From contig NZ_MKZS01000001.1 of the NCBI RefSeq assembly GCF_001942495.1, positions 6,470,787 through 6,534,786 of the forward strand: DNA of 64,000 nucleotides. Reading direction: 5' to 3'. The DNA comes from Moorena bouillonii PNG (GTDB lineage: Bacteria; Cyanobacteriota; Cyanobacteriia; Cyanobacteriales; Coleofasciculaceae). The notes under the pieces are model-generated. The model saw only the letters and a list, made by a program, of their open reading frames with translations. It did not search any database and was not told the origin of the DNA. Each line of letters opens with the position of its first letter. Positions within the stretch are counted from its first letter, which is position 1. The position numbers and the translations under genes were made by a program. Positions 25,525-35,647 of the stretch are shown here, piece by piece.

Positions 25525-26022
25525 ATTAACAGTAAATTCATCCTGTTAAATCAGGGAAAACGCATCTTAATTAAGAAACCCTCTATTAGCCTCAACACTC
25601 AGCATTCAGCTATTAGCTATTGAACAGTGCTATAGAGTCATAAGTTTTCCGTAATCCACATCAATGGTTTACTGTCAAGACTAATTTAGATGCGTTTACC
25701 CTTTCTCTTCAATTACGTTTTATTGATCATGCCTCCTGGGATTTCTGTGTAGAGAAATGCTAGGAGTATTTTTTATGTTTGTATATAAAAATAGCAAAGG
25801 TAACAGGGAGCAGGGAGCAGGGAGCAGGGAACAGGAAACAGGTGATATGGGAGTAGTAAAAAAAAATTGCATTAATTTAAAAATTTATATATCCATAATT
25901 TAGGTAATTCTAGGAATTTACGAGAGCATCAATACCATTAAAAAGCGACGATATTGAGTTTTATTAAACTATTAATAAAAAAATATTTTTATGAAACAAC
26001 TGTATACAATTAGGGGACAACA
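25525..26022. other. Gene-free gap before the barrel-like gene
   Basis: It contains GGGAGCA heptads (about 25,805-25,835) and an AT-rich run up to the next start. GGGGACAAC 5-13 bases before ATG 26,023 is a weak Shine-Dalgarno match. Nothing else is seen. Confidence 0.5.
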
Positions 26023-28806
26023 ATGGATGCACTAGCTTTATTTTTTATAGCATTTTTTTCTGATAAAACACCAACGTTTCCTACAAATTTTAATCATTAC
26101 AAAATTTCTGAAAGCGTACAATTTGAAATCAAAGAGGCGGATTTTTTTAGGTCTAATCCTGATCAGGTTAAAGACTTTATCATTTCTAAGCAGCCAGAGG
26201 CTCAGCCAGAAAATCATCTAAATGTATTGGAAACAGAGGTTGCTGAATCTAGGTCACCTGAAGCAGAGTCAAGCACCTTAGCAGCACAAACCCAAAATCA
26301 AGAAAATTCAAAAAAAACTCCCATCAGTGATGTTATAACTCAAAGTGCCACCAAGTATCCTTGGATTATTAATCCCACCGATAAGTTAACCTTTGAGCCC
26401 ACATCATTTAGACCAAATAAAAACGAAAATTATCTAGAGACAGAGTTAAGATTCGCTGACGACAATCCCATTCTGGATAGATTTACCTTTGCTAATTTTC
26501 CTAAAGATCATCAATTCTACTGGGTTCTTGATGGCAATACTGTTGTTATAGAGACTCAAGGATTTCAAGGTGGTCTTCTCTACCAAGGAAAGTCAAGGGA
26601 TACTCAACTCACCCAAACAGCGACTGTAGAGCAATCCTTGTGGGGGCTACAATTTATCTCAGCTTTGCCCACTAATTTTGAAGAGTTAGTTGGAGACGTT
26701 GAGGTTAATGACTTGACAGTAAGGGTAATCTCTGGAGAATTGAGAACTCCACAAGGAATACGGGCTGGTGAAGTAATCATTAATAGTGGAATTGATCCTG
26801 ATGATCCTAATGTCACTGTTTTGGAAAATAGGGTAATTAATCTTGGCAGTGGCTCAACTTTGAATAGTAGCGGTGGAGGCTCTTTATTCCAATTTTTAGA
26901 TGCAGATAATGCTCCCCAGATTTTGCAAGGTTATCCAACCACAAATCTACAACCTTTGTTAGATAATGGTAATGTCAAATTGGAAGAAGGGGAAATAATT
27001 CCTCAAGAGGCTCTACAAGCAGCGGGAATTACCTGGGGAGACCCTTTGACAGGAGAAGGTCTTAATTTCACGGCTCCTTCCACATCTATCCCTGGGGTTA
27101 AGATTGCCCAACCAGGGGGAGGGATGACCAATGATTTATTGAATTTATCTGTCAATCCTTTCCTAACTGAAGAGGAAAGAGATTTTCATTATCTAAATTC
27201 TTTACATTGGATTCCCCTTGGTCAAAGAGCTACTGAAGTTGACTTGAATCTTGATAGTCAAGACAGTAAGCATTGGTACAGATTTTATATCAGTAAATCT
27301 CACAACCGAAGCCTGATTCAGTATGACCCAGTAGATATCAGTGCCAGTTACTCAAGTATTTTTTCCAACCCAGGTATTTCCCTAACCCTATCCTTTGATG
27401 GCGACCTGGATTCGAACCAAATTGCCAATGCGACTCTGGGAATGGTACTGGGGATAGTTTTTGAATTTATTGATTTTAATAATATAGACAACAGTATTAA
27501 AGACGCTCGACAAAAATTTGACAATAATGAAGGATTTGCTCGGTTACAGACTAAAGCTACTCCCCAACAGCGACGTCAAATCAATCAAAGACTTAATCAA
27601 ACCTTAGCTAATACTAATCGCTCTAGTCGCCTCAATCAGGTATCGGGTAGGGTGACGTTTCCTAGTAAAATTAGCCCTAACCACTCTAGGATAGTCCAAC
27701 TGAGAACAGGGAATCATCAGCGAGCTATTGATTTTATTCAAAGAGATATAAGTGATTGGGATCAAGGAGAGACGTCTTTTTCTGAACTAAGACTATCTAA
27801 CCAAGATTTTGGTCCATTGGGTTTTATTGCTGGAGTAGTTCCTTTGAATAATACTGCGATTACTCCTAGTAACCAATCATCAGCGGTAGACGTTATTTTG
27901 ACTAGTCCTGATGGCAGACAATTTGTGCAACAATTTAGGTCTTTTGATAATACTGTTGTACCAATCAACAGTGGCCGAGCATTTGATATTGCATTTGATC
28001 GGATTACACTCACCCAGACTTCTCAACGAAGTATTCGAGACAAAACCTTTGCTGGTTATGTATCTCTACCGACTATAGAAGTATTAGTAGCTGGTACATC
28101 GGAAAATTTTAACTATGGTGTCAGCTTAGGAGGTTGGTTTAATCTGGCTCCTAATTCAGCACCAGGGGTTGGAGAAAACAATCCTTCAGATGTTTCCGAC
28201 GATAATGGATTTACCAAAGAACCGACTGTGGGAGTCTATAGCCACGCTCAGGTAAATTGGATTAATCGACATGTAGCGGTTGACTCAAGCAATAAACCAA
28301 TCGCCATCATCACTCACGTGCCATTTTTTAGTATTAATTGGAATAGTTCTGCGAATCGATTGAATCCTTTCCAAATCACAGCCGCTTATTCCTTTTCACG
28401 TCAGGGAAAAAGCGTAGGGTATTCAGTTACTCCTGCTATTCTCTATACTCCAGAAGGTCTGAATGCTTTTATGCCAGAAAATAGTCAAGGGGAAGTTGTC
28501 GGATATGTTACTGGAGACTTAGGAACTGTCGGCGGTTTAAAATCCAACCTTAATCTAGAGATAGGTAGAAAGGTGTTTTATGATGTAGAGCTTTCACAAC
28601 GAGTGATCGAGAATTTTTCTCTAGGCGCTTTTGTCAGAAATTTCACCACTACCAATGTGGGGCTTGACAGTCGAGTGTCAGGCTTTAACTATGGCGCTAT
28701 CTTGAAGTACCATTCAGATAATGGTTTATTTATAGACGCTAAACTAGGTACAGGTGACGAGGGATTTGATGCTAGAGTCGAAGCAGGTGCTCAGTTCAAA
28801 TTTTAA
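26023..28806 (+). CDS. Large putative outer-membrane beta-barrel protein, unidentified
   Basis: The product has 927 residues and its family was not recognised. The first 20 residues are hydrophobic but weak as a signal peptide. Residues 50-110 are Glu/Gln/Ser-rich. The middle part is rich in beta-type repeats (NSGIDPDDPNVTVLENRVIN). The last 250 residues alternate polar and aromatic residues (FNYGVSLGGWFNLAPNS, GLDSRVSGFNYGAILKYHSD) and end in GAQFKF, a C-terminal Phe as in outer-membrane barrels. I infer a surface or outer-membrane role, perhaps together with the two small exported proteins upstream. Codon use is AT-rich and there is no HIP1 site in 2.8 kb. Confidence 0.6.
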   Translation: MDALALFFIAFFSDKTPTFPTNFNHYKISESVQFEIKEADFFRSNPDQVKDFIISKQPEAQPENHLNVLETEVAESRSPEAESSTLAAQTQNQENSKKTPISDVITQSATKYPWIINPTDKLTFEPTSFRPNKNENYLETELRFADDNPILDRFTFANFPKDHQFYWVLDGNTVVIETQGFQGGLLYQGKSRDTQLTQTATVEQSLWGLQFISALPTNFEELVGDVEVNDLTVRVISGELRTPQGIRAGEVIINSGIDPDDPNVTVLENRVINLGSGSTLNSSGGGSLFQFLDADNAPQILQGYPTTNLQPLLDNGNVKLEEGEIIPQEALQAAGITWGDPLTGEGLNFTAPSTSIPGVKIAQPGGGMTNDLLNLSVNPFLTEEERDFHYLNSLHWIPLGQRATEVDLNLDSQDSKHWYRFYISKSHNRSLIQYDPVDISASYSSIFSNPGISLTLSFDGDLDSNQIANATLGMVLGIVFEFIDFNNIDNSIKDARQKFDNNEGFARLQTKATPQQRRQINQRLNQTLANTNRSSRLNQVSGRVTFPSKISPNHSRIVQLRTGNHQRAIDFIQRDISDWDQGETSFSELRLSNQDFGPLGFIAGVVPLNNTAITPSNQSSAVDVILTSPDGRQFVQQFRSFDNTVVPINSGRAFDIAFDRITLTQTSQRSIRDKTFAGYVSLPTIEVLVAGTSENFNYGVSLGGWFNLAPNSAPGVGENNPSDVSDDNGFTKEPTVGVYSHAQVNWINRHVAVDSSNKPIAIITHVPFFSINWNSSANRLNPFQITAAYSFSRQGKSVGYSVTPAILYTPEGLNAFMPENSQGEVVGYVTGDLGTVGGLKSNLNLEIGRKVFYDVELSQRVIENFSLGAFVRNFTTTNVGLDSRVSGFNYGAILKYHSDNGLFIDAKLGTGDEGFDARVEAGAQFKF

Positions 28807-28965
28807 TAGTTAGGCATTGAAGATTAGTTAATTGCAACATATTAAGTTTAAGGTTGTTGAAAGTTAAAGGTTAGTTGTTTGAACGTTGAAAGTTGAATCT
28901 TGGGTTTTGAATTTTTAATTTTGAATTTTGAATTCCTAATAATGAGTGATACTTTTTAATAAAGC

Positions 28966-30078
28966 TTATTCAACACTTGGTAGAGTAGAGTTAACTCGCA
29001 AGAAATTATCTAATTTTTCATAGGTTCCAGCGTAGGTAATAGTGGAAGTATCATAACCTTTGAGATTGACAGTGTGTTGCTTGAACTTAAGCTCAGACTT
29101 TCGGATTTTGGAAAGGTAGCGGTATGTATCCTCCCCTAGGGCAATATCTAAACCAAGTTCCTTGGTGGCAGATTCGAGGCGAAAAGCGGCAATTACAGTA
29201 TCCCCAACCGCAGTGTATTCTGGGCGATCGCCACTACCAGTAGTGTTACCAACAATAGCATAACCGGTGTTGATTCCAGTACCAATTCGGAGTGGGAAGG
29301 GCAGAGGATACTCCTTAGACAGATTGTTAGTCATTTTGTTCAGGTCATTGACCGCTTGCAAAATACTCATGGCTTCTTCATCACTGACCCCTTTAGAGCC
29401 ATGAAACCAAATCGCCATAATTGCGTCACCGATATATTTATCTACCCAACTGCCACACCTTTTCAGAATTTCTCCAGACTCCCGGAACCAGCTGCCAATT
29501 GCCACTGAGAGGGTGGTTTCATCTAACTGGTGGGTGAGTACGGTGAAGTTCCGGATGTCCACCACCATCACAGAAATCAGGCGGCGCACGTGCAATATTG
29601 AGGTTTGGGTATCTTTATGTATAGGTTCGGATGGTTCAGTTTTATGAGCCTTGGGTGGGCAATAAAACTCCAATTCTGTCTGACCAAAGGTAAGATGATC
29701 GCCATTGCGCAAGGTCACCGGAATACTGACTCTGCGTCCATTGACAAATGTACCGTTACGGCTGCCTAAATCAATAAGATAGAAATCACCGTTTTCGGTA
29801 CACTGCAACATCGCATGGTTTCTGGAAATCCAGCGATCTGAAAGTACAAAATTGTTATCATAACTACGACCGACGGTCCAGCAATTACTACCAACTAATG
29901 GCATATACTGATCGTCAGAGCCGGTAGGCATAAGTAGGTAAGGGGTGGATCGCAAAGTCACCACAGATATAGGAGCAACAACAGGGTTAATTGAGACGTT
30001 GATCATTGCATCAATTTTCCAAGATTTCCCCTGATCAGGGAAGGATAGCGCAGAAGTTGGAGAAACAATAGCAGCCAT
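28966..30078 (-). CDS. FHA-domain class III adenylate/guanylate cyclase
   Basis: The protein has 370 residues. An FHA phosphothreonine-binding domain (about 60-135) shows GRSYDNNFVLSDRWISRNHA and LIDLGSRNGTFVNGRRV. A class III cyclase catalytic domain (about 165-340) has the metal-binding Asp in VMVVDIRNFTVL and the second Asp in KYIGDAIMAIWF, followed by RIGTGINTGYAIVGNTTGSG. It would make cAMP (or cGMP), with activity controlled through binding to a phosphorylated partner. It is soluble and monocistronic. Confidence 0.9.
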   Translation of the reverse strand: MAAIVSPTSALSFPDQGKSWKIDAMINVSINPVVAPISVVTLRSTPYLLMPTGSDDQYMPLVGSNCWTVGRSYDNNFVLSDRWISRNHAMLQCTENGDFYLIDLGSRNGTFVNGRRVSIPVTLRNGDHLTFGQTELEFYCPPKAHKTEPSEPIHKDTQTSILHVRRLISVMVVDIRNFTVLTHQLDETTLSVAIGSWFRESGEILKRCGSWVDKYIGDAIMAIWFHGSKGVSDEEAMSILQAVNDLNKMTNNLSKEYPLPFPLRIGTGINTGYAIVGNTTGSGDRPEYTAVGDTVIAAFRLESATKELGLDIALGEDTYRYLSKIRKSELKFKQHTVNLKGYDTSTITYAGTYEKLDNFLRVNSTLPSVE

Positions 30079-30317
30079 AAGTTACTAACCAATTACTGCT
30101 AATCGAGCTTGAGTTTGCTGCTGTCAAAGACCCAGCAAGACTCAGAAGCTGACCCTAGTAGATGGATTCAAAGGATGATCAAGTCATTTCGGAATGACAA
30201 CGCTCAAAACTAACCTAACCTAATATAAATATATAAATCACTAAATATAAATAAATAAATGACGAAGGCTTCCGAAGAAGCCCACACTGTACCCTTTAGG
30301 GTCAGTGTCTGGAGTCA

Positions 30318-31046
30318 TCATGCTAGGTTAGCTGCCAACCAAAAAAGACTATCTACCACGATTGTACTCAACACCGCTCCACTAAACGTCCACCAATGAG
30401 GCTGTTCTTTTGTCAATGACCAAAGACCAACTATTCCTAGCGTAGCAACCAAAACCACTGCCCAGCTAATTCCCCAAGGGGTTTGGACTTGTGCGATCGC
30501 ATTTTGAAAGATTGGTTTTGCCAGTACTGGCTCTACTACCATCACCTGACGCCAGTAGGGAATTAGATGGGTCAAGTAGAAATAGATGTCGGTCATGGCT
30601 GTACCGAATAACGAACCCAAGTAAAACAGATTTCCTACCTTTCCCCAACCCCGCCACAATCCCCACAGAGCAAATGGTAGACCAATCGCCTCTACCGGTA
30701 AATGCCATAGAGGTTCAGTGCGCAACCAACCCCAATATAATGAACCAGCCAGCCAACTCCAGCTAAATCCCAACAGCAAGTCACCCCAGACTTGGGTTGA
30801 TGGACGTTGGAGCAGTTTTACACCCAGCCACACCCAAGCTAGGGTGATGGCTAAACTCAACAGTGGCAAAAGCCGCACTAGGGGAGCTTGGAAGAACACT
30901 GGCACAGAAACCAGGAAGGAGGCGGCAGCAAATAATAGCCATCCTTGAGGATTACTAACTCCCCTAGGGGGGATAGATAGAAGTAGTTGCCCTGACTGAT
31001 GGGAATTCCTTAGGCCTAGATGAGAAAACCAAGTATTTTTAAACAA
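30318..31046 (-). CDS. DUF3120-family membrane protein
   Basis: The protein has 242 residues with about six membrane segments. The text PQGWLLFAAASFLVSVPVFF, LLLGFSWSWLAGSLYWGWLR, LWHLPVEAIGLPFALWGLWR and FSGAVLSTIVVDSLFWLAAN agrees with DUF3120, a conserved cyanobacterial family of unknown function. No enzymatic motif is visible. It stands alone, convergent with nothing obvious. Confidence 0.75.
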   Translation of the reverse strand: MFKNTWFSHLGLRNSHQSGQLLLSIPPRGVSNPQGWLLFAAASFLVSVPVFFQAPLVRLLPLLSLAITLAWVWLGVKLLQRPSTQVWGDLLLGFSWSWLAGSLYWGWLRTEPLWHLPVEAIGLPFALWGLWRGWGKVGNLFYLGSLFGTAMTDIYFYLTHLIPYWRQVMVVEPVLAKPIFQNAIAQVQTPWGISWAVVLVATLGIVGLWSLTKEQPHWWTFSGAVLSTIVVDSLFWLAANLA

Positions 31047-31503
31047 AATTTTGTTATTTATCGTTAATTATCTTTATTGAACTTAATATATCATTACCAA
31101 TATCCCCCCTGGGGGCATATTGGTAAGAGTAGTTGAATGTAGTGGTGTATGGCAAGGGTAGAAATATCTAATCTCAAGTCTGAACTCAAAAACTCATGAA
31201 AAATTAAGATTTGCCAAGCCATTGGTGGTGGGCTACGGGTAGGGCCATGGCTATAGCGCTACGCTTAGCGTCAGAAGTCAGAAGTCAGAAGTCAGAAGTA
31301 AGCTATGAATAAGTTTCGGAGTTTAGGAGCGATGCAGCAAGGGAACAGGGGGTTTCCCCCACTCGCTATTGCATCAAGACAATGTCCTGACCTTCATGGG
31401 TAGTGCTATATTGCTAGACTTTTTCCCGATTCCCGATTCCCGATTCCCGATTCCCGATTCCCGACTCCCGATTCCCGATTCCCGACTCCCGATTCTTGAT
31501 TCC
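31047..31503. repeat. Repeat-rich intergenic region
   Basis: It holds AGAAGTC heptads (31,271-31,300), an element from about 31,327 to 31,385 running from GCGATGCAG through GGGGGTTTCCCCCACTCGC to TTGCATCAAGA, a partial copy of the 9148-type element, and CCCGATT heptads (about 31,424-31,498). No gene is seen. Confidence 0.8.
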
Positions 31504-32727
31504 CTAAAACCCAATCGACAACTGGGCTAATTGTGAAATAAATCCTATAATTCCCCCGATTAACACTAACCATAGGGAATTTACCTTAAATCGAAATACC
31601 AGCACCGCGCTAGTTATTGCCACTATAACGGTTAACCAATCTACTAAAGCAGTACGTGCTAAAATATATGTTACTCCTGTCATCAGTCCTAAGGAAGCCG
31701 CATTAACACCGTCGAGGAATCCACTTGCCCAAGGGGATTGCCGTAGCTTGGGCACCCAAGGATTGATGATTCCCACTAACATAAAGGCAGGCAAGAAGAT
31801 TCCAACGGTGGCAGCGATTGCGCCAACATTTCCATTCAGGAGATAGCCAATGAAGGTAGCAGTGGTAAACACAGGACCGGGAGTGACTTGACCGATTGCG
31901 ATCGCATCAAGCAGTTGTTGGGAAGTAAGCCATTGGTGACGCTCTACTAAATCTTGCTGTAGAAACGCCAGCAGCACATAACCACTACCATATAGAACGG
32001 AGCCAATTTTTAGGAAGAATAGGAAGACACTAGCAGAAGATATAGAAGCGGCGGATGGTACACCGGTCTGGGCTAAAAGACTAGAGAAAGGCACAAGTAA
32101 AGCACCTGTGATGTTATTTCCTCTACGCCACAGGGTTTTGACTAGCATTACCGCAGCTCCGACCAACAGCAGTAACAGAATTTCATGGGTGCCTAAGAAG
32201 AAAGCGATAGTAGCTGCAATTCCTGCTACTGTAGTGGGAATATCTTTTGCTGCTTTTTTCCCCAACTTCCATAACGCTTGTAAAACAATGGCGATGATAA
32301 CTGGTTTGATACCATAAAGGAGCCACTCTACCTGGGGCACACTCTGGTAACGGGCATAAATTGCTGCCATTATCCAGACAATCACCATTGCTGGCAAGAT
32401 AAAACAAGAACCAGCAACAAACAGCCCTCGCCATCCTGCTCGCTCATAACCGATGTGAATCGCTAATTCTGTAGAGTTAGGGCCTGGAAGAAGATTGGTA
32501 ACGCCCAGTAGATCCAGTAGCTTCTCATGACTCATCCACTGTCGTCGCTTTACTACTTCATCATCCATCATGGCAATGTGAGCAGCTGGGCCACCAAAGG
32601 CAATTGTCCCCAATTTAAAAAAGACTAGTGCTAATTCTTTTAGTCGTTGCCCCTCTTGTTGTGGGGACAGTTGAGCGTCAGAACTGTTGTGTTGCTCAGG
32701 CTGAATATCGTCTATTTCGTTAGACAC
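31504..32727 (-). CDS. chrA: Chromate transporter, ChrA family
   Basis: The 407-residue product has two homologous halves, each with a CHR motif: KLGTIAFGGPAAHIAMMDDE with LLGVTNLLPGPNSTELAIHI in the first, and KIGSVLYGSGYVLLAFLQQD with IAIGQVTPGPVFTTATFIGY in the second. This is the long bidomain CHR type with about ten to twelve membrane segments, exporting chromate from the cytoplasm. Chromate itself may not be the natural substrate in this organism. Confidence 0.9.
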   Translation of the reverse strand: MSNEIDDIQPEQHNSSDAQLSPQQEGQRLKELALVFFKLGTIAFGGPAAHIAMMDDEVVKRRQWMSHEKLLDLLGVTNLLPGPNSTELAIHIGYERAGWRGLFVAGSCFILPAMVIVWIMAAIYARYQSVPQVEWLLYGIKPVIIAIVLQALWKLGKKAAKDIPTTVAGIAATIAFFLGTHEILLLLLVGAAVMLVKTLWRRGNNITGALLVPFSSLLAQTGVPSAASISSASVFLFFLKIGSVLYGSGYVLLAFLQQDLVERHQWLTSQQLLDAIAIGQVTPGPVFTTATFIGYLLNGNVGAIAATVGIFLPAFMLVGIINPWVPKLRQSPWASGFLDGVNAASLGLMTGVTYILARTALVDWLTVIVAITSAVLVFRFKVNSLWLVLIGGIIGFISQLAQLSIGF

Positions 32728-33186
32728 TGGCTTGACTCGAAAGGTGTCAAGGTTAATATACCAAAGGGAAGAGGGAACAGGGAATAGGGAATAGGGAGTC
32801 GGGAATCGGGAATCGGGAATCGGGAGTCGGTAGTCGGGAGTCGGGAGTCGGGAATCGGGGTAATAAAATTTAATTTATAGTTATTTGCAGATAACTTATT
32901 ATAGATAGTTCAGCAGTTATCTTACAGCTATCAGCTATCAGATAACTGCGATGCTCTTTCAGAGCCGCTACGCGATTGGCCGTAGGCCACGCTACGCGAA
33001 CGTGTTTTTTGAGGTTATTGTATTGGTTATTGAGCAATTCGTGTAGGAATTTTAATAATTTTTGATGCCCTATTCCCTACTCCCTACTCCCTACTCCCTA
33101 CTCCCTACTCCCTACTCCCTACTTCCTTTGCTATTATTTTGGTTATTTTTATGGTACAATAGTCCTAGAGTAATCTGGTGTAATCT
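32728..33186. repeat. Repeat-rich intergenic region with palindrome
   Basis: It contains GGAATCG/GGGAGTC heptads (32,793-32,860), a palindromic element at 32,966-33,000 (CGCTACGCG, TTGGCCGTAGGCCA, CGCTACGCG) and CTACTCC heptads (33,071-33,122). The start of the next gene follows an AT-rich promoter-like stretch. Confidence 0.8.
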
Positions 33187-33732
33187 ATGGCTAAGTTTTA
33201 CTCAGAAATCAATCAAGATTTAAGAGAGTTTATTGAGGAGCAAAAGATATTTTTTACAGCCACAGCTCCCCATCAAGGTCGTATTAACCTATCCCCCAAA
33301 GGTATTAATACCTTTCGGTGTATTGATAGTAAAACAGTGGCTTATCTAGATTTAACCGGTAGCGGTAACGAGACATCGGCTCATTTGCTGGAAAATGGCA
33401 GAATGACAATCATGTTTTGTAGCTTCACTGAAAAGCCATTAATTCTCCGCCTTTATGGTCACGGTCAGGTAATTCGACCTAGGGATAATGAATGGGGAAA
33501 ATTTTACTCCCTATTCAATAGCCTACCAGGAGAAAGGCAGATTATTGTATTAAATGTAGAATCTGCCCAAACCTCCTGTGGTTATGGTGTACCTTTGTAT
33601 GACTTAAAAGCAGAGAGGGAAACTCTGCTCAAGTGGGCCAATAACAAGGGAGAAAAGGGAATTCACGAGTATTGGCAAGCCAAAAATATTGAGAGTATAG
33701 ATGGGTTGCCGACTAAGATTTTAGAAGATTAA
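33187..33732 (+). CDS. Pyridoxamine 5'-phosphate oxidase-like flavin-binding family protein
   Basis: The protein has 181 residues. FYSEINQDLREFIEEQKIFF, TATAPHQGRINLSPKGINTF, LENGRMTIMFCSFTEKPLIL and LRLYGHGQVIR match the split beta-barrel PNPOx-like fold that binds FMN or F420. Catalytic function in such proteins is often unknown. It is convergent with the SulP transporter gene, and the gap between them carries an inverted repeat. Confidence 0.82.
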   Translation: MAKFYSEINQDLREFIEEQKIFFTATAPHQGRINLSPKGINTFRCIDSKTVAYLDLTGSGNETSAHLLENGRMTIMFCSFTEKPLILRLYGHGQVIRPRDNEWGKFYSLFNSLPGERQIIVLNVESAQTSCGYGVPLYDLKAERETLLKWANNKGEKGIHEYWQAKNIESIDGLPTKILED

Positions 33733-33755
33733 CCAGAATTAATAATTAAGAATTA

Positions 33756-33840
33756 AGAATGTAGAATTAAGAATGTAGAATTAAGAATTAAGAATTAAGA
33801 ATTAAGAATTAAGAATTAAGAATTAAGAATTCTACATTCT
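33756..33840. terminator. Heptad array with 13-bp inverted repeat between convergent genes
   Basis: AGAATGTAGAATT (33,756-33,768 and again 33,770-33,782) pairs perfectly with AATTCTACATTCT (33,828-33,840), with AAGAATT heptads between. It lies between two convergent stop codons and would form an AT-rich stem on either transcript, so a bidirectional terminator is plausible. Confidence 0.55.
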
Positions 33841-33859
33841 GACAAAGAACCAAACTAAC

Positions 33860-35602
33860 TTATTTTTTAGTTTGGTCTAGATTAGCAACAGTGCTATTCA
33901 ACCCTATGGGATTTTCCTGGGCTAAAGCACTATTGATATGTGATTGCTCTCCCGTAATCAAGGCAGTTGCTTGCTCTAATGCCTCGATGCGATCGCTAAC
34001 TCGGTTTCTTTCTGGTAATAGTTGCAGGATTTTCAACTTTTCCAGCCTTTGATTAACCCTACCAGTCGCACCTACGATAAACACATCACGACGTTTGTCA
34101 CGAGCCTCCTTAACCATAGTCTCTATCGCTAAAGAAGCGGTCACTCCCAACAAGGGAACATCGCTGAGATCTAAAATCAGGACATCATACTTTTCTACCA
34201 TCCCCATCCGCTGAGAGATACCCTTGGCTGCACCAAAGCTCATTGGTCCGCCGAGACGGAATAGGAAAATTCGACCACGAGCTTGTTTCAGAAGTTGTTT
34301 TTCTTCATAGCTCAAACTATTTTCACCATCATCAGGAGCAGTAATTTCCTTGATTTGATTAATTTGTAGCTCACTGAGGTTTTTGACAGTCAACAGGTTG
34401 GCAATGAACACCCCAACGGCAACGGCTGTAATTAGGTCAACAAATACAGTCATGAATAACACTAAATACATTAATGCTGCTGCCTTGAGGGAGACTTGAT
34501 GGGCTCGTTTTAGGAAGCTCCAGTCAATAATATCGATTCCTACTTTAATCAAGATGCCCGCCAGGACAGCATGGGGAATACTTTCAGTGAGGCTTCCCGC
34601 CCCCACAACAATCACCAGCAGCACTAGGGCATGAATCATGCCTGAAAGGGGGGTTTGACCACCAGCCTTAACATTGATTACCGTCCGCATGGTAGCACCA
34701 GCACCAGGGAGCCCACCAAACAAGCCAGCAATCGTATTACCGATACCCTGACCAATTAATTCCCGGTCAGAGTCGTGCTGGGTACGGGTAATATTATCAG
34801 CAACCATGGACGTTAACAGAGAGTCGATAGCTCCCAAGGTGGCTAACATTAGACCATAGCCAAGCATGTCTTTGATTTGACTGAACTTAAAGACTGGCAA
34901 ATATAGCTTGGGTAAGCCTGTGGGGATGTCTCCAATCCGTCTGAGCTCGCTGTCTGGCAGGTCTGGGAAAAAGACAACCGATATCAACGTACAGACTATC
35001 AGTGCTAGCAAGGGGGATGGAATTAATCGACTCAGCTTCCTAGGTGATCCAAACATAATCACCAGAGTCAGGATTGCTAGACCGGTAGCGGCAAAATGGG
35101 GATTAGCCACAAAGGTAGGAAAATTGCTGACAGATTCCACCACATTCCCAGAACTAGGATGCCCGAAAAATGGACCAATCTGTAACAACAGAATGATCAC
35201 ACCAATCCCTGACATAAAGCCAGATATAACTGTGTAGGGCATCAGGGTAATATATTTACCCAGCCGCAACACCCCAAATAAGATTTGAAATATCCCCCCT
35301 AGCATGACAACAGTAAATGCCATGGCTAGACCATTCTCTGGGTTTTTAGCAACTAGCGCCGTAAACACCGTTGTCATCACTACGGTCATCGGGCCAGTGG
35401 GACCAGAAATCTGAGAGGGAGTACCGCCAAACAGAGCGGCAAACAGACCAACAAAAATAGCGCCGTAAAGACCATGAATTGCCCCAGCACCGGAGGATAC
35501 TCCAAAGGCTAGGGCTAATGGTAGTGCAACAATGGCAGCAGTCAGGCCGCCAAAGACATCACCGCGCAAATTACGGAAATGTAAACCATTAACAAATTGC
35601 AT
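33860..35602 (-). CDS. bicA: SulP-family bicarbonate transporter, BicA-like
   Basis: The protein has 580 residues from ATG 35,602 (GTG 35,647 would add 15). The start MQFVNGLHFRNLRGDVFGGL, GTPSQISGPTGPMTVVMTTV, MPYTVISGFMSGIGVIILLL and VGIDIIDWSFLKRAHQVSLK closely follow BicA, the sodium-dependent low-affinity bicarbonate importer of the carbon-concentrating mechanism. About twelve to fourteen membrane segments are followed by a STAS domain (about 440-550; VLILDLSDVPLLGVTASLAI). Other SulP substrates such as sulphate remain possible. Confidence 0.85.
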   Translation of the reverse strand: MQFVNGLHFRNLRGDVFGGLTAAIVALPLALAFGVSSGAGAIHGLYGAIFVGLFAALFGGTPSQISGPTGPMTVVMTTVFTALVAKNPENGLAMAFTVVMLGGIFQILFGVLRLGKYITLMPYTVISGFMSGIGVIILLLQIGPFFGHPSSGNVVESVSNFPTFVANPHFAATGLAILTLVIMFGSPRKLSRLIPSPLLALIVCTLISVVFFPDLPDSELRRIGDIPTGLPKLYLPVFKFSQIKDMLGYGLMLATLGAIDSLLTSMVADNITRTQHDSDRELIGQGIGNTIAGLFGGLPGAGATMRTVINVKAGGQTPLSGMIHALVLLVIVVGAGSLTESIPHAVLAGILIKVGIDIIDWSFLKRAHQVSLKAAALMYLVLFMTVFVDLITAVAVGVFIANLLTVKNLSELQINQIKEITAPDDGENSLSYEEKQLLKQARGRIFLFRLGGPMSFGAAKGISQRMGMVEKYDVLILDLSDVPLLGVTASLAIETMVKEARDKRRDVFIVGATGRVNQRLEKLKILQLLPERNRVSDRIEALEQATALITGEQSHINSALAQENPIGLNSTVANLDQTKK

Positions 35603-35647
35603 GAGTGGGTAATTTAGTGAAAGAATAATACTTGCAAAGTGGCCCAC

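Noticed and set aside
27400-27435. tRNA-like T-arm on the minus strand (GGTTCGAATCC)
   Set aside because: It lies inside the 927-residue gene, the stem relies on wobble pairs and no matching acceptor, D or anticodon arms were found.
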